Shown here piece after piece: positions 16,190 through 28,400 of a stretch of 64,000 nucleotides of DNA. The stretch covers positions 47,346 to 111,345 of the forward strand of contig DIXU01000017.1 of NCBI GenBank assembly GCA_002436105.1. The letters run 5' to 3'. A program made the translations under genes and the position numbers. The notes under the pieces are model-generated. The model had not been told where the DNA came from and searched no databases. It was given only the letters and a program-made list of their open reading frames with translations. Position 1 is the stretch's first letter; the number at the start of each line of letters is the position of its first letter. This DNA is from Candidatus Aminicenantes bacterium UBA6072. Its GTDB lineage: Bacteria > Acidobacteriota > Aminicenantia > UBA2199.

Positions 16190-16551
16190 TGCGCCCCGGT
16201 TTCCTCCGCAAGCGGCGCCAGGAGCGCCTTCTTCACGGCCGGATCGAATTCACAGGTGAAAGCCTGGATTTCCCTGAGGCGCACGGCGAGGATCAGGCAG
16301 CCGATGAACCATTCCAGGGCTCGCGGCGGCTTGCGGCAGAAGAACGCCCCCTGCAGCCGCTCGCCGTATTGCCGGCAGGCGGCGGCATGGGCGGCGTCGT
16401 TGCCGGCGCTGCCGATATCCAGGGGCAGGAGCCGCTCGACCAGGATCGCGAGCCCGATCCGCGTCCCCAGCAGGAAGCCCGCCCCGCGGTAGCCGGCGGC
16501 GCGCAGGACCGCGATGTCCTCCAGCGCCGCCGGCAGCAGTTGCACGTTCAT
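16177..16551 (-). CDS. Small conserved-looking protein, function unknown, heads the dtd operon
   Basis: The 124-residue product is not one I recognise. It is rich in Ala and Leu, with a GYRGAGFLLGTRIG segment at about 20-33 and cysteines near 58 and 71, and no signal peptide. The ATG at 16551 coincides with the predicted start of transcription of a box at 16558-16586; a TTG two codons upstream would lie in that leader-free zone. The 3' end overlaps the AMMECR1 gene by 13 bases, so it is probably translated from the same mRNA. Confidence 0.6.
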   Translation of the reverse strand: MNVQLLPAALEDIAVLRAAGYRGAGFLLGTRIGLAILVERLLPLDIGSAGNDAAHAAACRQYGERLQGAFFCRKPPRALEWFIGCLILAVRLREIQAFTCEFDPAVKKALLAPLAEETGAQWRN

Positions 16552-16557
16552 AAGCAA

Positions 16558-16586
16558 AAACTAGCACAATTGCTGAAACAAAACAA
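16558..16586 (-). promoter_or_regulatory. Possible promoter of the dtd operon, leaderless layout
   Basis: On the minus strand TTGTTT (16581-16586), 17 bases, TAGTTT (16558-16563) with an extended TGC before it. The predicted start is 16551, the A of the ATG. The -10 itself is weak. Confidence 0.45.
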
Positions 16587-16594
16587 CTGAAAAA

Positions 16595-16752
16595 GACGTC
16601 AGACGTTAGATGTTAGACGTTAGATAAAAGAAGAAAAAATCTTAATGGCCTTTGCGAAATGACACGAATTCTTTCTTTTCTAGCTAATCTCTGCCATTAG
16701 TTAGCAAATGATTTTTTCTTGCTGACGTCTAACGTCTGACGTCTAACGTCTA
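16595..16752. repeat. Heptad inverted-repeat element D (GACGTTA family)
   Basis: The left arm (16595-16622) reads GACGTCA, GACGTTA, GATGTTA, GACGTTA. The right arm (16722-16749) reads CTGACGT, CTAACGT, CTGACGT, CTAACGT. Inside these, AAGAAAAAATC (about 16630-16640) pairs with GATTTTTTCTT (16710-16720), so the complementary arms are about 50 bases long. The rarA stop codon is the first triplet of the next partial unit (CTATTTC). Element F at 53136-53288 uses the same words. Confidence 0.88.
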
Positions 16753-18051
16753 TTTCTTTTTCAGCTCGTCCTTGATCTTCTTCCAATAGGCCATGCGCTC
16801 GCGGATGTGCTTTTCGAAGCCCATGGAGCCGGGCTGGTAAAAATCCTTCTCCCTGACCCCGTCGGGCAGGGTCTGGAGCAGCGAGGTCTTTTCGGGCAGG
16901 TCATGGGCGTAAACGTACTCCCTGCCCGCCCCCTTGCCGGCGGCGATGAAGTTGTCGGGATTGACGATCGCCAGCGGCACGGGCAGCATCTTGTACTTCT
17001 CGGCGAGCTTCTTCAGCTTGCCGTCGGCCACGTACAGGGCGTTGCTCTTGGGAGCCAGCGCCAGGTAGACGGCCGCCTCGCCGAGGAACAGGTCGCCCTC
17101 GGGCGAGCCCAGGAACTCGTAGGCCTCCTTGGCGTTGAGGCAGACGCGCAGGGCGTCGGGATCGGCCAGGCCGATATCCTCCACGGCCATGCGCACCAGG
17201 CGCCGCAGGATATACAGCGGGTCCTCGCCCCCCTGCAGCATGCGGTACAGCCAGAACAGGGCGGCATCGACGTCGGAGTTGCGCACGCTCTTGTGCAGGG
17301 CCGATATGAACTGGTAGCGGTCGTCGCCCGTGCGGTCGTAGCCGGCGACCTTGTTCTGGATGATATCGAGGACCGCCGCCTCGTCGACGGGCTTCCCCGG
17401 CTCGGCCGTCTGGAAAACGATCTCCACCAGGTTGAGCAGGCGGCGGCCGTCGCCGCTGCTGGTGCCGATGACCATTGCTTCGGCTTCGGGGGTGAAGCGC
17501 AGCTCGACCCGGGCCCGGTCGCGGATGAAGGCCAGGGCCTTTTCCAGGATGCGCCGCAGGTCCGCGGGCTGAAGCGGGAACAGTTCCAGGATCTTCAGCC
17601 GCGACAGCAACGCGCGGTTGATCTTGTAGGCCGGGTTCTCGGTGGTCGTGCCCAGCAGGATGACGTCGCCGCGCTCGACATAGGGCAGGAAGGCGTCCTG
17701 CACGCTGCGGTTGAAATGGTGGATCTCGTCAACGAACAGCGCCAGGGGCTGCTTCGTTCCCAGGCGCGGCGTCTTGGCGCCGGCCATCATCTTCTTGATC
17801 TCGGCGATGCCCGAGACCGTGGCCGAGAACTCGGTCGACGGGTAGCCGGCCTCGCGCACCAGGATGCGCGCCAGCGTGGTCTTGCCCGTCCCCGGCGGCC
17901 CCCAGAGGATCATCGAGGCGAGGTTGCGGCCCTGCGCCAGGGCCTGGATGACCTTCTGCCGCCCGGTCAGGTGCTCCTGGCCGATGAACTCGGAGAGTTG
18001 CTGCGGCCGCAGCCGGTCGGCCAGGGGGAATATGTCGCTGCGCGGATCCAT
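16750..18051 (-). CDS. rarA: Replication-associated recombination protein RarA (MgsA)
   Basis: The 433-residue AAA+ ATPase has Walker A GPPGTGKTT (residues 51-59), Walker B LALFVDEIHHFN, sensor segment LLGTTTENPAY and the RarA C-terminal tetramer domain (SVRNSDVDAALFWLYRMLQGGEDP). It acts at stalled replication forks, related to the clamp-loader family and human WRNIP1. It is the last gene of a minus operon with pgsA and an unknown gene, and its stop codon abuts repeat element D. Confidence 0.95.
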   Translation of the reverse strand: MDPRSDIFPLADRLRPQQLSEFIGQEHLTGRQKVIQALAQGRNLASMILWGPPGTGKTTLARILVREAGYPSTEFSATVSGIAEIKKMMAGAKTPRLGTKQPLALFVDEIHHFNRSVQDAFLPYVERGDVILLGTTTENPAYKINRALLSRLKILELFPLQPADLRRILEKALAFIRDRARVELRFTPEAEAMVIGTSSGDGRRLLNLVEIVFQTAEPGKPVDEAAVLDIIQNKVAGYDRTGDDRYQFISALHKSVRNSDVDAALFWLYRMLQGGEDPLYILRRLVRMAVEDIGLADPDALRVCLNAKEAYEFLGSPEGDLFLGEAAVYLALAPKSNALYVADGKLKKLAEKYKMLPVPLAIVNPDNFIAAGKGAGREYVYAHDLPEKTSLLQTLPDGVREKDFYQPGSMGFEKHIRERMAYWKKIKDELKKK

Positions 18052-18066
18052 GGCTCGCGGACGGAC

Positions 18067-19020
18067 TTAGGGGTGGCGGTTCAGGATCATGGCCGCCAGC
18101 AGCGGCACCAGGATCTCGTGCGGGCCGACGAAATAGAAGCCCTTGCCGCCGCGGGCCGTCGGCCGCCGGCAGACGTTCTCCTGGGGCCGGTAGAGGCGCT
18201 GGAAATCGAATACGGCGGTGTGGAATTGCTGCAGCGCGATCCCCTGGGCGGCGCAATAGGAGACGGCCTTGAGGAACACCTCGGGCAGGATGACCGCCGA
18301 GCCGATGTTGAGGAAGACGCCGCCGTCGCCCAGCTCGGAAACGATCGAGGCCAGCAGCTGGAAATCGCGCTCGGCCAGGGCGCCGCTGACCTCGCCGGAG
18401 AACATCGGGTGGTAATGGATGAAATCGGTGCCGATGGCCGGGTGGATGGTCACCGGGATGTTCAGCCGGTAGGCGTTGAAGAGCACGCTGTCCTCCAGGT
18501 GGGGGAACTGGGCCTGGATCAGGTAGTGCCCCACCGCCTCGCCGGCGCCCATGCCCTGCGACAGCCCGTCCTTCAGGGCCAGGTTCAGGAAGAGCCCCGT
18601 TTCTTCGGTATTGCCGTAGGTGCCCTGCAGCAGGTTGCCGTCGACGTCCTCGGAGGTGTGGCCGGCCAGGGCGAGCTCGAAGTCGTGGATCATCATGGCG
18701 CCGTTGCTGGCGATGGCCGACACCCAGCCGCGCTGCATCAGGTCGACGAGCAGCGGCCCCAGGCCCAGCTTGACCACGTGGGCGCCCATGGCCCAGATGA
18801 TCGGCCGGTTCTTCTTCCTGGCCTGTCCCAGCAGGTCCACCAGCTCGCGCAGGTCGCGGGCGGCCAGGTAGGGGGGCAGGGAGTCCAGGAACTGGCGGAA
18901 GTCGGCGCCGGGCAGGCAGGGCCTGGGAAAATCCTTCAAATGGACCAGGGAATGCCGCTCCTTGATGGAGACGGTCTTCATCTTCCTGCGCTCCAGCGGC
19001 CGGTATTTCGGGTAGGGCAT
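18067..19020 (-). CDS. Conserved enzyme-like protein, function unknown (deoxyhypusine-synthase-like layout)
   Basis: The 317-residue product is soluble, with glycine-rich turns (WAMGAHVVKLGLGP, ASNGAMMIHDFE, HTSEDVDGNL, YGNTEETGLF) that look like a Rossmann-type nucleotide or substrate site. The order of these turns reminds me of deoxyhypusine synthase, which binds NAD, but I do not see the clear active-site lysine motif and do not claim homology. It lies two bases after pgsA and 15 bases before rarA. Confidence 0.6.
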   Translation of the reverse strand: MPYPKYRPLERRKMKTVSIKERHSLVHLKDFPRPCLPGADFRQFLDSLPPYLAARDLRELVDLLGQARKKNRPIIWAMGAHVVKLGLGPLLVDLMQRGWVSAIASNGAMMIHDFELALAGHTSEDVDGNLLQGTYGNTEETGLFLNLALKDGLSQGMGAGEAVGHYLIQAQFPHLEDSVLFNAYRLNIPVTIHPAIGTDFIHYHPMFSGEVSGALAERDFQLLASIVSELGDGGVFLNIGSAVILPEVFLKAVSYCAAQGIALQQFHTAVFDFQRLYRPQENVCRRPTARGGKGFYFVGPHEILVPLLAAMILNRHP

Positions 19021-19022
19021 GG

Positions 19023-19562
19023 CTATTTCCTGACGGGGCGGCTGAGGCGGATGATGTACTCGACGCCGCTGTAGACGGTCAGGAAAACGGCGATGTAGAG
19101 GATCGCATTCCCCAGCAGCCGCAAGTGGTCCGCGAACGGCAGCTTGCGGTGGATGATCAGGATGGCCAGGGCGATGATCTGGAAGGTGGTCTTGAGCTTG
19201 GCCGGCAGCGAGGCCGAGAAGGAGGCGTTATTGACCAGGTAGTAGAAGCGGAAGACCGAGATGAACAGCTCGCGCAGGATGATGATCGCCGCCACCCAGG
19301 TCGCCACCTCCTGCAGGTAGACCAGGGCGATCAGCGCCGCCGCGACCAGCAGCTTGTCGGCCAGGGGGTCGAGGAACTTGCCCAGGTCGCTGACCTGGTC
19401 GTACTTGCGGGCGACATAGCCGTCGATGGCATCGGTCACCGCGGCGATGACGAACACGGCGAAGGCGATGATCTCCTTGTTCTCCATCTCGGTCAGCAGG
19501 ATGACCAGCACGAAGGGGACCATGATGATGCGGATGATGGTGATGATGTTGGCCTTTGTCAT
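19023..19562 (-). CDS. pgsA: CDP-diacylglycerol-glycerol-3-phosphate 3-phosphatidyltransferase
   Basis: The 179-residue integral membrane protein has the CDP-alcohol phosphatidyltransferase signature DG-x2-AR-x8-G-x3-D-x3-D (DGYVAR ... GKFLDPLAD) near residues 46-70 and about five or six membrane helices. It makes phosphatidylglycerol phosphate from CDP-diacylglycerol and glycerol 3-phosphate. A GTG two codons upstream is possible, but the ATG at 19562 fits the promoter at 19577-19605 and its 8-base leader. Two other genes follow closely, so it probably heads a pgsA-unknown-rarA transcript. Confidence 0.93.
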   Translation of the reverse strand: MTKANIITIIRIIMVPFVLVILLTEMENKEIIAFAVFVIAAVTDAIDGYVARKYDQVSDLGKFLDPLADKLLVAAALIALVYLQEVATWVAAIIILRELFISVFRFYYLVNNASFSASLPAKLKTTFQIIALAILIIHRKLPFADHLRLLGNAILYIAVFLTVYSGVEYIIRLSRPVRK

Positions 19563-19576
19563 ATGCACCCCGGGCT

Positions 19577-19605
19577 ATTGTACCGCGCGCCCGGGCGAAT
19601 TGCAA
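19577..19605 (-). promoter_or_regulatory. Promoter of pgsA, near-leaderless
   Basis: On the minus strand TTGCAA (19600-19605), 17 bases, TACAAT (19577-19582). The predicted start is 19570, eight bases before the ATG at 19562. Confidence 0.6.
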
Positions 19606-19623
19606 ACCGGGCGCGTTCGCCGC

Positions 19624-20244
19624 TCACAGGCCGAAGGGCTCGGTTGCGCCGGCGCCGGCGCGCAGCAGCACGGGCGCCGGGCCGCTCAGGTCGATGATCG
19701 TGGACGGCACGTTGGCCAGCACGCCGGCATCCAGGACCAGGTCGATGTCATGCCGGAACGTGGCGGCGATCTCCTGCGGGTCGGTGAAGTAGTCGTTTTC
19801 GCCCTGGGGCACCGAGGTGGAGAGCAGCGGCCGCCCCAGCTCGTGCGCCAGGCCCAGGGCCACCGCCGAGTCGGGGATGCGCACGCCGACCGTCGGCCGC
19901 TTCTGCAGCAGGATCTTGGGCACCTGCTTGCTGGCGCGCAGGACGAAGGTGTACTTGCCCGGCGTGACCCGGCGCAGGATGCGGTAGGAGCTCGTGGGCA
20001 GGTAGGCCCAGTCGGCCACGGCGGCCAGGTCGGGGCAGATGAAGCTGAGCAGCTTCTGCGCGGAGGCCTGCTTCAGCTTGAAGATGCGCGCCATGGCCCC
20101 CTTGTTGAACAGGTCGGCGCCCAGCCCGTAAATGGTGTCGGTCGGGTAGACGATCAGGCCGCCGCCCTCCAGGACGCGCGCGGCATGCTGCAGCAGCCGG
20201 CGGTGCGGATGCTCCAGGTCGATGTGCTGGATGTCGACGGCCAT
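19624..20244 (-). CDS. YrdC/Sua5-domain protein of the YciO type
   Basis: The 206-residue product has the YrdC fold motifs YPTDTIYGLGAD and SLxCP-like SFICPDL. The conserved Lys/Arg region reads KQASAQKLLSF, and the C-terminal STIIDLSGPAPVLLRAGAG is complete. The segment around SFICPDL resembles YciO rather than TsaC or Sua5, whose biochemical role in threonylcarbamoyl-AMP formation for tRNA t6A is firm. YciO proteins have weaker activity, so the role here is less certain. It starts 28 bases after PFOR with AAGGAG before the ATG. Confidence 0.85.
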   Translation of the reverse strand: MAVDIQHIDLEHPHRRLLQHAARVLEGGGLIVYPTDTIYGLGADLFNKGAMARIFKLKQASAQKLLSFICPDLAAVADWAYLPTSSYRILRRVTPGKYTFVLRASKQVPKILLQKRPTVGVRIPDSAVALGLAHELGRPLLSTSVPQGENDYFTDPQEIAATFRHDIDLVLDAGVLANVPSTIIDLSGPAPVLLRAGAGATEPFGL

Positions 20245-20272
20245 GACGCCCGCTCCTTCTGCGCCGGCGGTC

Positions 20273-23806
<3,534 letters not shown>

Positions 23807-23894
23807 GATGGTTGTTCTCCTTTGTTGTTCGGGAAAAGCCCGGGAAACTCGTGCCATGGAACCCCGGCGGCCCTTCCGGGAAAAATCAAGAAAA

Positions 23895-23924
23895 ATGGTA
23901 ACATACTATTGCAAAGGCTGTCAA
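23895..23924 (-). promoter_or_regulatory. Promoter of the PFOR gene
   Basis: On the minus strand TTGACA (23919-23924), 18 bases, TACCAT (23895-23900). The expected leader is about 80 bases, the longest among the genes here, and ends in a good ribosome binding site. Confidence 0.55.
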
Positions 23925-23999
23925 ATGGCCATGCCGGTGCCGAAAGCAACCGGCGGAGACGCCCAGCCGTTGGCGGGCAGCAAAAAGGCGGACGGTTTC

Positions 24000-25169
24000 T
24001 CAAGCGCGGCGGAACAGGCGCTTCAGGAACCCGATGATGCCCTTTCCTGATTTTCTCCGCGAAGAGCCGCCGCCGCCATCCAGGGCCCTGAGGATCGCTT
24101 CGGCGTCCACCTGCCGCGTCACCATCTCGATGATCGAGGCGATCTTTTCATTTTCATCGGGTTCCGTTTTGAACAGGCGGCGGGAAAGTTTCAGCGCTGA
24201 TCCCTCCAGGCTGCTCTCGGTGAAGTAGAGCGGTATCCCCGCCGCGCTGCAGGCGGCCTGCCGCCGATGATCCGGAGCTCCCCCGCAGGCCACCATGACC
24301 GGGGGGCAGGGCCCTCCCGAGAGCCGCGACACGATCACGGCGTCCATCACATCGGGCCGGGTATGGCTCACCAGCAGGGCCTTGCCCGCCTCGGATTCCA
24401 GTTTCCTGAGTACTTCCTCCGAAGAATCAAAGGCCGCGATGAATCCCGAGCCGCCGCCTGCGGGGGCGGCGGCGGAGCTGAAGAGGGGCGAGGCGCCGAT
24501 CTCCCGGGTGATCGTGGCGATGGACGGCCGGGCGATCCGCTCCTCGAAGGGAAGTATGCCGAAGACGGGGATGCCCTGGCCGCCGAACCACATTCGCAGT
24601 ACCGGGGCCACGGCCTCCATTTTGGCAGGGAGCACCCGGTTGATCACCACTCCGAGCAGGGGAACGCCATGAGTTCTGAACAGCGCCTGGCAGAGGCAGA
24701 AACTGTCGATGGTGCTTCCCACTCCCCCATCCAGGACGAGCACGACCGGGATCCCCAGCCCGGAGGCCACCCTGGCGTTTCCCAGGTCGAAAACCGACCC
24801 GACACCCGGGTGACCGGTTCCCTCCACCAGAACCAGGCCGCTGTTCTTCAGATAGTTCTTGAAAGACCGCTTCACGGCGTCCCGCATGCCGCGCGGCTCG
24901 CCGGTTCTCACATATCTCTCGGCAGCGCCCCGGGATGCCAGCAAAGGGGTCGATTCCATGTGGGAAAAGGAAAGCCCGAGGGCCTTGGAGATGAACCAGG
25001 CATCCTGTCCCACCGATTCGCCGTCGACCACCGTGATCTTCTGCCCCAGGGGCTTGAAGAAGGACACGCCGCCCTCGACCAGGTTGTTGAAGACTTCGGC
25101 GAGGCCCAGGCAGAGTGTCGTCTTCCCCGCGTCCTTGCCCGCACCCGCGATGTAGATCCCCCGGCTCAT
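24000..25169 (-). CDS. Stand-alone phosphotransacetylase N-terminal-like protein (BioD-like plus DRTGG)
   Basis: The 389-residue product has a BioD-like P-loop ATPase domain (GAGKDAGKTTLCLG at residues 9-22; VLVEGTGHPGVGS; VINRVLP) followed by a DRTGG-like domain (about 215-340). This equals the regulatory N-terminal half of long phosphotransacetylases without the catalytic domain. Such free-standing proteins occur next to acetyl-CoA genes; the adjacent PFOR makes acetyl-CoA, so a regulatory role in that pathway is plausible. A Gly/Ser linker and a basic tail (FLKRLFRRA) end the protein. Its ATG overlaps the stop of a 51-residue ORF (ATGA). Confidence 0.8.
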   Translation of the reverse strand: MSRGIYIAGAGKDAGKTTLCLGLAEVFNNLVEGGVSFFKPLGQKITVVDGESVGQDAWFISKALGLSFSHMESTPLLASRGAAERYVRTGEPRGMRDAVKRSFKNYLKNSGLVLVEGTGHPGVGSVFDLGNARVASGLGIPVVLVLDGGVGSTIDSFCLCQALFRTHGVPLLGVVINRVLPAKMEAVAPVLRMWFGGQGIPVFGILPFEERIARPSIATITREIGASPLFSSAAAPAGGGSGFIAAFDSSEEVLRKLESEAGKALLVSHTRPDVMDAVIVSRLSGGPCPPVMVACGGAPDHRRQAACSAAGIPLYFTESSLEGSALKLSRRLFKTEPDENEKIASIIEMVTRQVDAEAILRALDGGGGSSRRKSGKGIIGFLKRLFRRA

Positions 25170-25321
25170 GCGCCGCCCGCGTCAGGGGAACCTTCACTGA
25201 ACCTGGCGACAAGAGCGGAGGAACCGCTCCCGGTGCCGGCGATCGGACCGCAACGGCCGGCCATCCGGAACGGCAGAAACGGCCACTTTTCGCCATGGGT
25301 GATCTCCAGGGTTTCGGCCAT
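25166..25321 (-). CDS. 51-residue ORF, translationally coupled to the Pta-like gene
   Basis: The short ORF has all signs of a real gene. A promoter box lies at 25341-25369, a strong GGAGG stands seven bases before the ATG at 25321, and the stop overlaps the next ATG as ATGA. The product (starting MAETLEITHGEKWPFLPF, with Gly/Ser-rich middle) matches no family I know and has no membrane segment or signal peptide. It could be a small partner of the Pta-like protein, or a leader whose translation sets the expression of the next gene. Confidence 0.6.
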   Translation of the reverse strand: MAETLEITHGEKWPFLPFRMAGRCGPIAGTGSGSSALVARFSEGSPDAGGA

Positions 25322-25340
25322 GAGGCACCTCCAGGACCCG

Positions 25341-25369
25341 ATTCTAGCGCAAAAATCGGACTCCGGCAA
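25341..25369 (-). promoter_or_regulatory. Promoter of the small ORF and Pta-like gene
   Basis: On the minus strand TTGCCG (25364-25369), 17 bases, TAGAAT (25341-25346). The predicted start at 25334 leaves a 13-base leader that contains GGAGG. Confidence 0.65.
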
Positions 25370-25402
25370 ACAGCCGGGAACTCTCCTCCACGGGCAAGGC
25401 GC

Positions 25403-28400
25403 CTATGACCGGACTTTGTCTTTTTTTCCCTCGAACAGCGAATAGACGACGGGAATGACGACCAGTGTGATCAGGGCCGAGCTCAGCAGGCCGCCGACCA
25501 CGGCGCGGGCCATGGGCGCCTGGGCCTCACTGCCCTCGGAGATGCCGATGGCCAGCGGCAGCATGGCCAGGATGGTGGTCGAGGCGGTCATCAGGATGGG
25601 GCGCAGGCGCCGCCGCCCCGCCTCCTCGATGGCCTCGCGCACCCCCAGCTTGTCGCGGCGGCGCAGCAGGTTGGTATGGTCCACCAGCAGGATGGCGTTG
25701 TTGACCACGATGCCGCCCAGCATGATGCAGCCGATGTAGGACTGCATGTTGAAGGTGGTGCCGGTGATCAGCAGCATCCAGATGACGCCGATGACGGCCA
25801 GCGGCACCGAGAACATGACGATGAACGGATCGCGCACCGACTCGAACTGCATGGCCATGATCATGTAGACCAGCATCAGGGCCAGGAGGATGCTGACCAG
25901 CAGCTCGCGAAAGGCCTTCCGCTGCTCCTCGTAGTCGCCGGTGAAGGTGACGGAGAATTCGCGGGGCACGGGGACGCGGCGCAGGCCGGAGCGGATGTCG
26001 GCCAGGACGGAACCGAGGTCGCGCCCCTCGATGTCGCCGGAGATGGTCAGCACGCGCTCTCGGTCGCGGCGCTCGATGCGCTGCGGGCCGCTGCGCGCCT
26101 TGACGCTGACGACGTTGCGCAGGCTGACCGGCTGGCCGTCGCTGTTGGTCAGCGTCAGATCGAGGATGTCGTCCATGGTCATTTGCTCGGCGTCCTTGAC
26201 CTTGACCAGGATGCGGTACTCCTTGCCGCTCTCGCGGAACGTGCTGGCCTGGGTGCCGGAGAGCACGGTCTCGAGGGTGCCGCCGATCCGGCTCACCGAG
26301 AGTTTCATGTCGGCGGCCGCGTGGCGGTCGATGACCAGCAGTTCCTCGGGCTTGCCCAGGTCGCGGCTGAGGCGGACGTCGGAGACCCCGGGTACGCCCT
26401 CGACGACCCTTTTCACCTGCTGTCCCAGGGCGTCGCTCTTCTCCAGGTCGAAGCCGCGCACCTCCACCTGGACGCGCTCCTCGCCGCCGCCGCCGCGCAT
26501 GAGGAAGAAGCCGCCGCCGGCGCGGGCGCGGATGACGGTGCCCGGAATGCCCTGCAAATGGCGACGCAGGCCCATGGCGACCTCCTCGCTCGAGCGCGAG
26601 CGCCGGCCGCGCGGAACCAGCTTGATGGTGAGGTCGCCGGTATGCGAGCCCGAGCGCCAGCCGCCGCCGCCGAAGCTTTCCTCGAGGCTGACCATCTCCG
26701 GCACCTGGCGGCGCACGATGGCGGCGATCTCCCGGAACTTTTCATCCAGGACCGCCAGGCGCGTGCCGACCTCCATCTCGACGCTGAGGCGCACCTCGCC
26801 CTCGTCGGTGGCCGGCATGAACTCGCTGCCCACCAGGCCGACCAGGGCGATGCTGCCCAGCAGCAGCAGGGCCACCGCTCCCAGCACCTTCGGCCGGTGG
26901 TCGAGGGCCCAGTGCAGCAGTCGCTTGTAGCCGCCCTCGAGCCGGGTGAAGAAGACCTGTATGGAGGCGACCGTCCGTACTTTCCATCTTTCCAGCTTCG
27001 AGCGCGGGGGCTGCGGCGCGCCCAGGAAACGGCTGGAGAGCATGGGCACCAGGGTGAGGGCGACGACCAGCGAACAGATCAGGGAGAAGCTGACCACGAA
27101 GGCCAGCTGCTTGAACATGATGCCGGCGATGCCGCGCACGAAGACCATGGGCATGAACACGGCCAGCGTGGTCAGCGTGCTGGCGATGACCGCCGCCCCG
27201 ACTTCGTGGGCCCCGTCCAGCGCCGCCTGCATCGGCGGCGCGCCGCCGTCCCTCAGGCGCACGATGTTCTCCAGCACGACGATGGCGTTGTCGACCAGCA
27301 TGCCGATGCCCAGCGCCAGCCCGCCCAGGGTCATGATGTTCAGGGTGAAGCCGTTGAAGTAGATCAGGGCGAAGGTGGCGATGATCGAGACGGGGATGGC
27401 GGTGGCGATGACCAGGGTGCTGCGGATGCTGCCCAGAAACACAAGGAGGACGAGAACGGCCAGCAGGCCGCCGTAGAGGGCGGTGGTGCTGACGTTGCCC
27501 ATGGCCCGCTTGATGTACTCCGAGCTGTCGCGCACGGGGATGAGCTGGATCTGCGGCCGGTCCTCGCGGATCCTTTCAAGCTCCCTGAGAACGCCGGCGG
27601 CCACCTGGACGGTGTTCTTTCCCGACTGCTTGTAGATGGCCAGGCGGGTGCCGGGGATACCGTTGACGCGGACGACGCGCGTGATCTTGCGGTGGGTGTC
27701 GATGATCTCGGCGATCTCCTTCAGGCGCACGGGGACGCCGCCGCGCACGGCCACGACCGTGTCGCGGATCTCGTCCAGGTGGGCGAATACGCCGGGGATG
27801 CGCACCAGGATCTCGTAGTTGCCGCGCTCGATGACCCCGGCGGGAAGGTCGACGTTGCCCTCGCGGATGCCGCTGATGATCAGGTCCAGCGGCAGCCCCA
27901 GCGCCTTGATCTTGTCCACGTCGAGGTTGACCTGGATCTCGCGCTCGTGGCCGCCCCAGACGTCGACCGAGGCCACGCCGGGGACGCGCTCAAGGCGGTA
28001 GAGGATCTGCTCGTCGATGATGCGCCGCGTCTGGATGGGATCCAGGTTGCTGAGGGCGCCGACCAGCAGGATGGGCATCATGGCCGGGTCGAACTTGCGC
28101 AGCATCGGACGTTCGACGTCGTCGGGCAGGCGCCCGATGACGCGGTCGAGGCGCTCGCGCACGTCGTCGGCGGCGGCGTCCAGGTCGACGCCCCAGTCGA
28201 ACATGACGCGCACGCTGCTGCTGCCCTCGGAGGATACGGAATACACCTCCTCCACGCCGGGCACGGCGCTCATGGCCTCCTCGATCGGCCGGGTGATGAT
28301 CTGCTCGATCTCTTCCGGCCCGGTGTTCTCGTAGCTGGTCATAATGGCCAGGGTGGGAAAAGTGATCTCGGGCATGAGGTCGATCGGCAAACGGCTGACC

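Noticed and set aside
16595..16752. Possible CRISPR array in the GACGT repeat region (also 53136-53288)
   Set aside because: Units are only seven bases, contiguous, degenerate and without spacers, and no cas gene is present.
23895..24050. Plus-strand 51-codon ORF with a CxxC motif between PFOR and the Pta-like gene
   Set aside because: Its ATG lies in the -10 box of the PFOR promoter, it has no ribosome binding site and its end overlaps the Pta-like gene.
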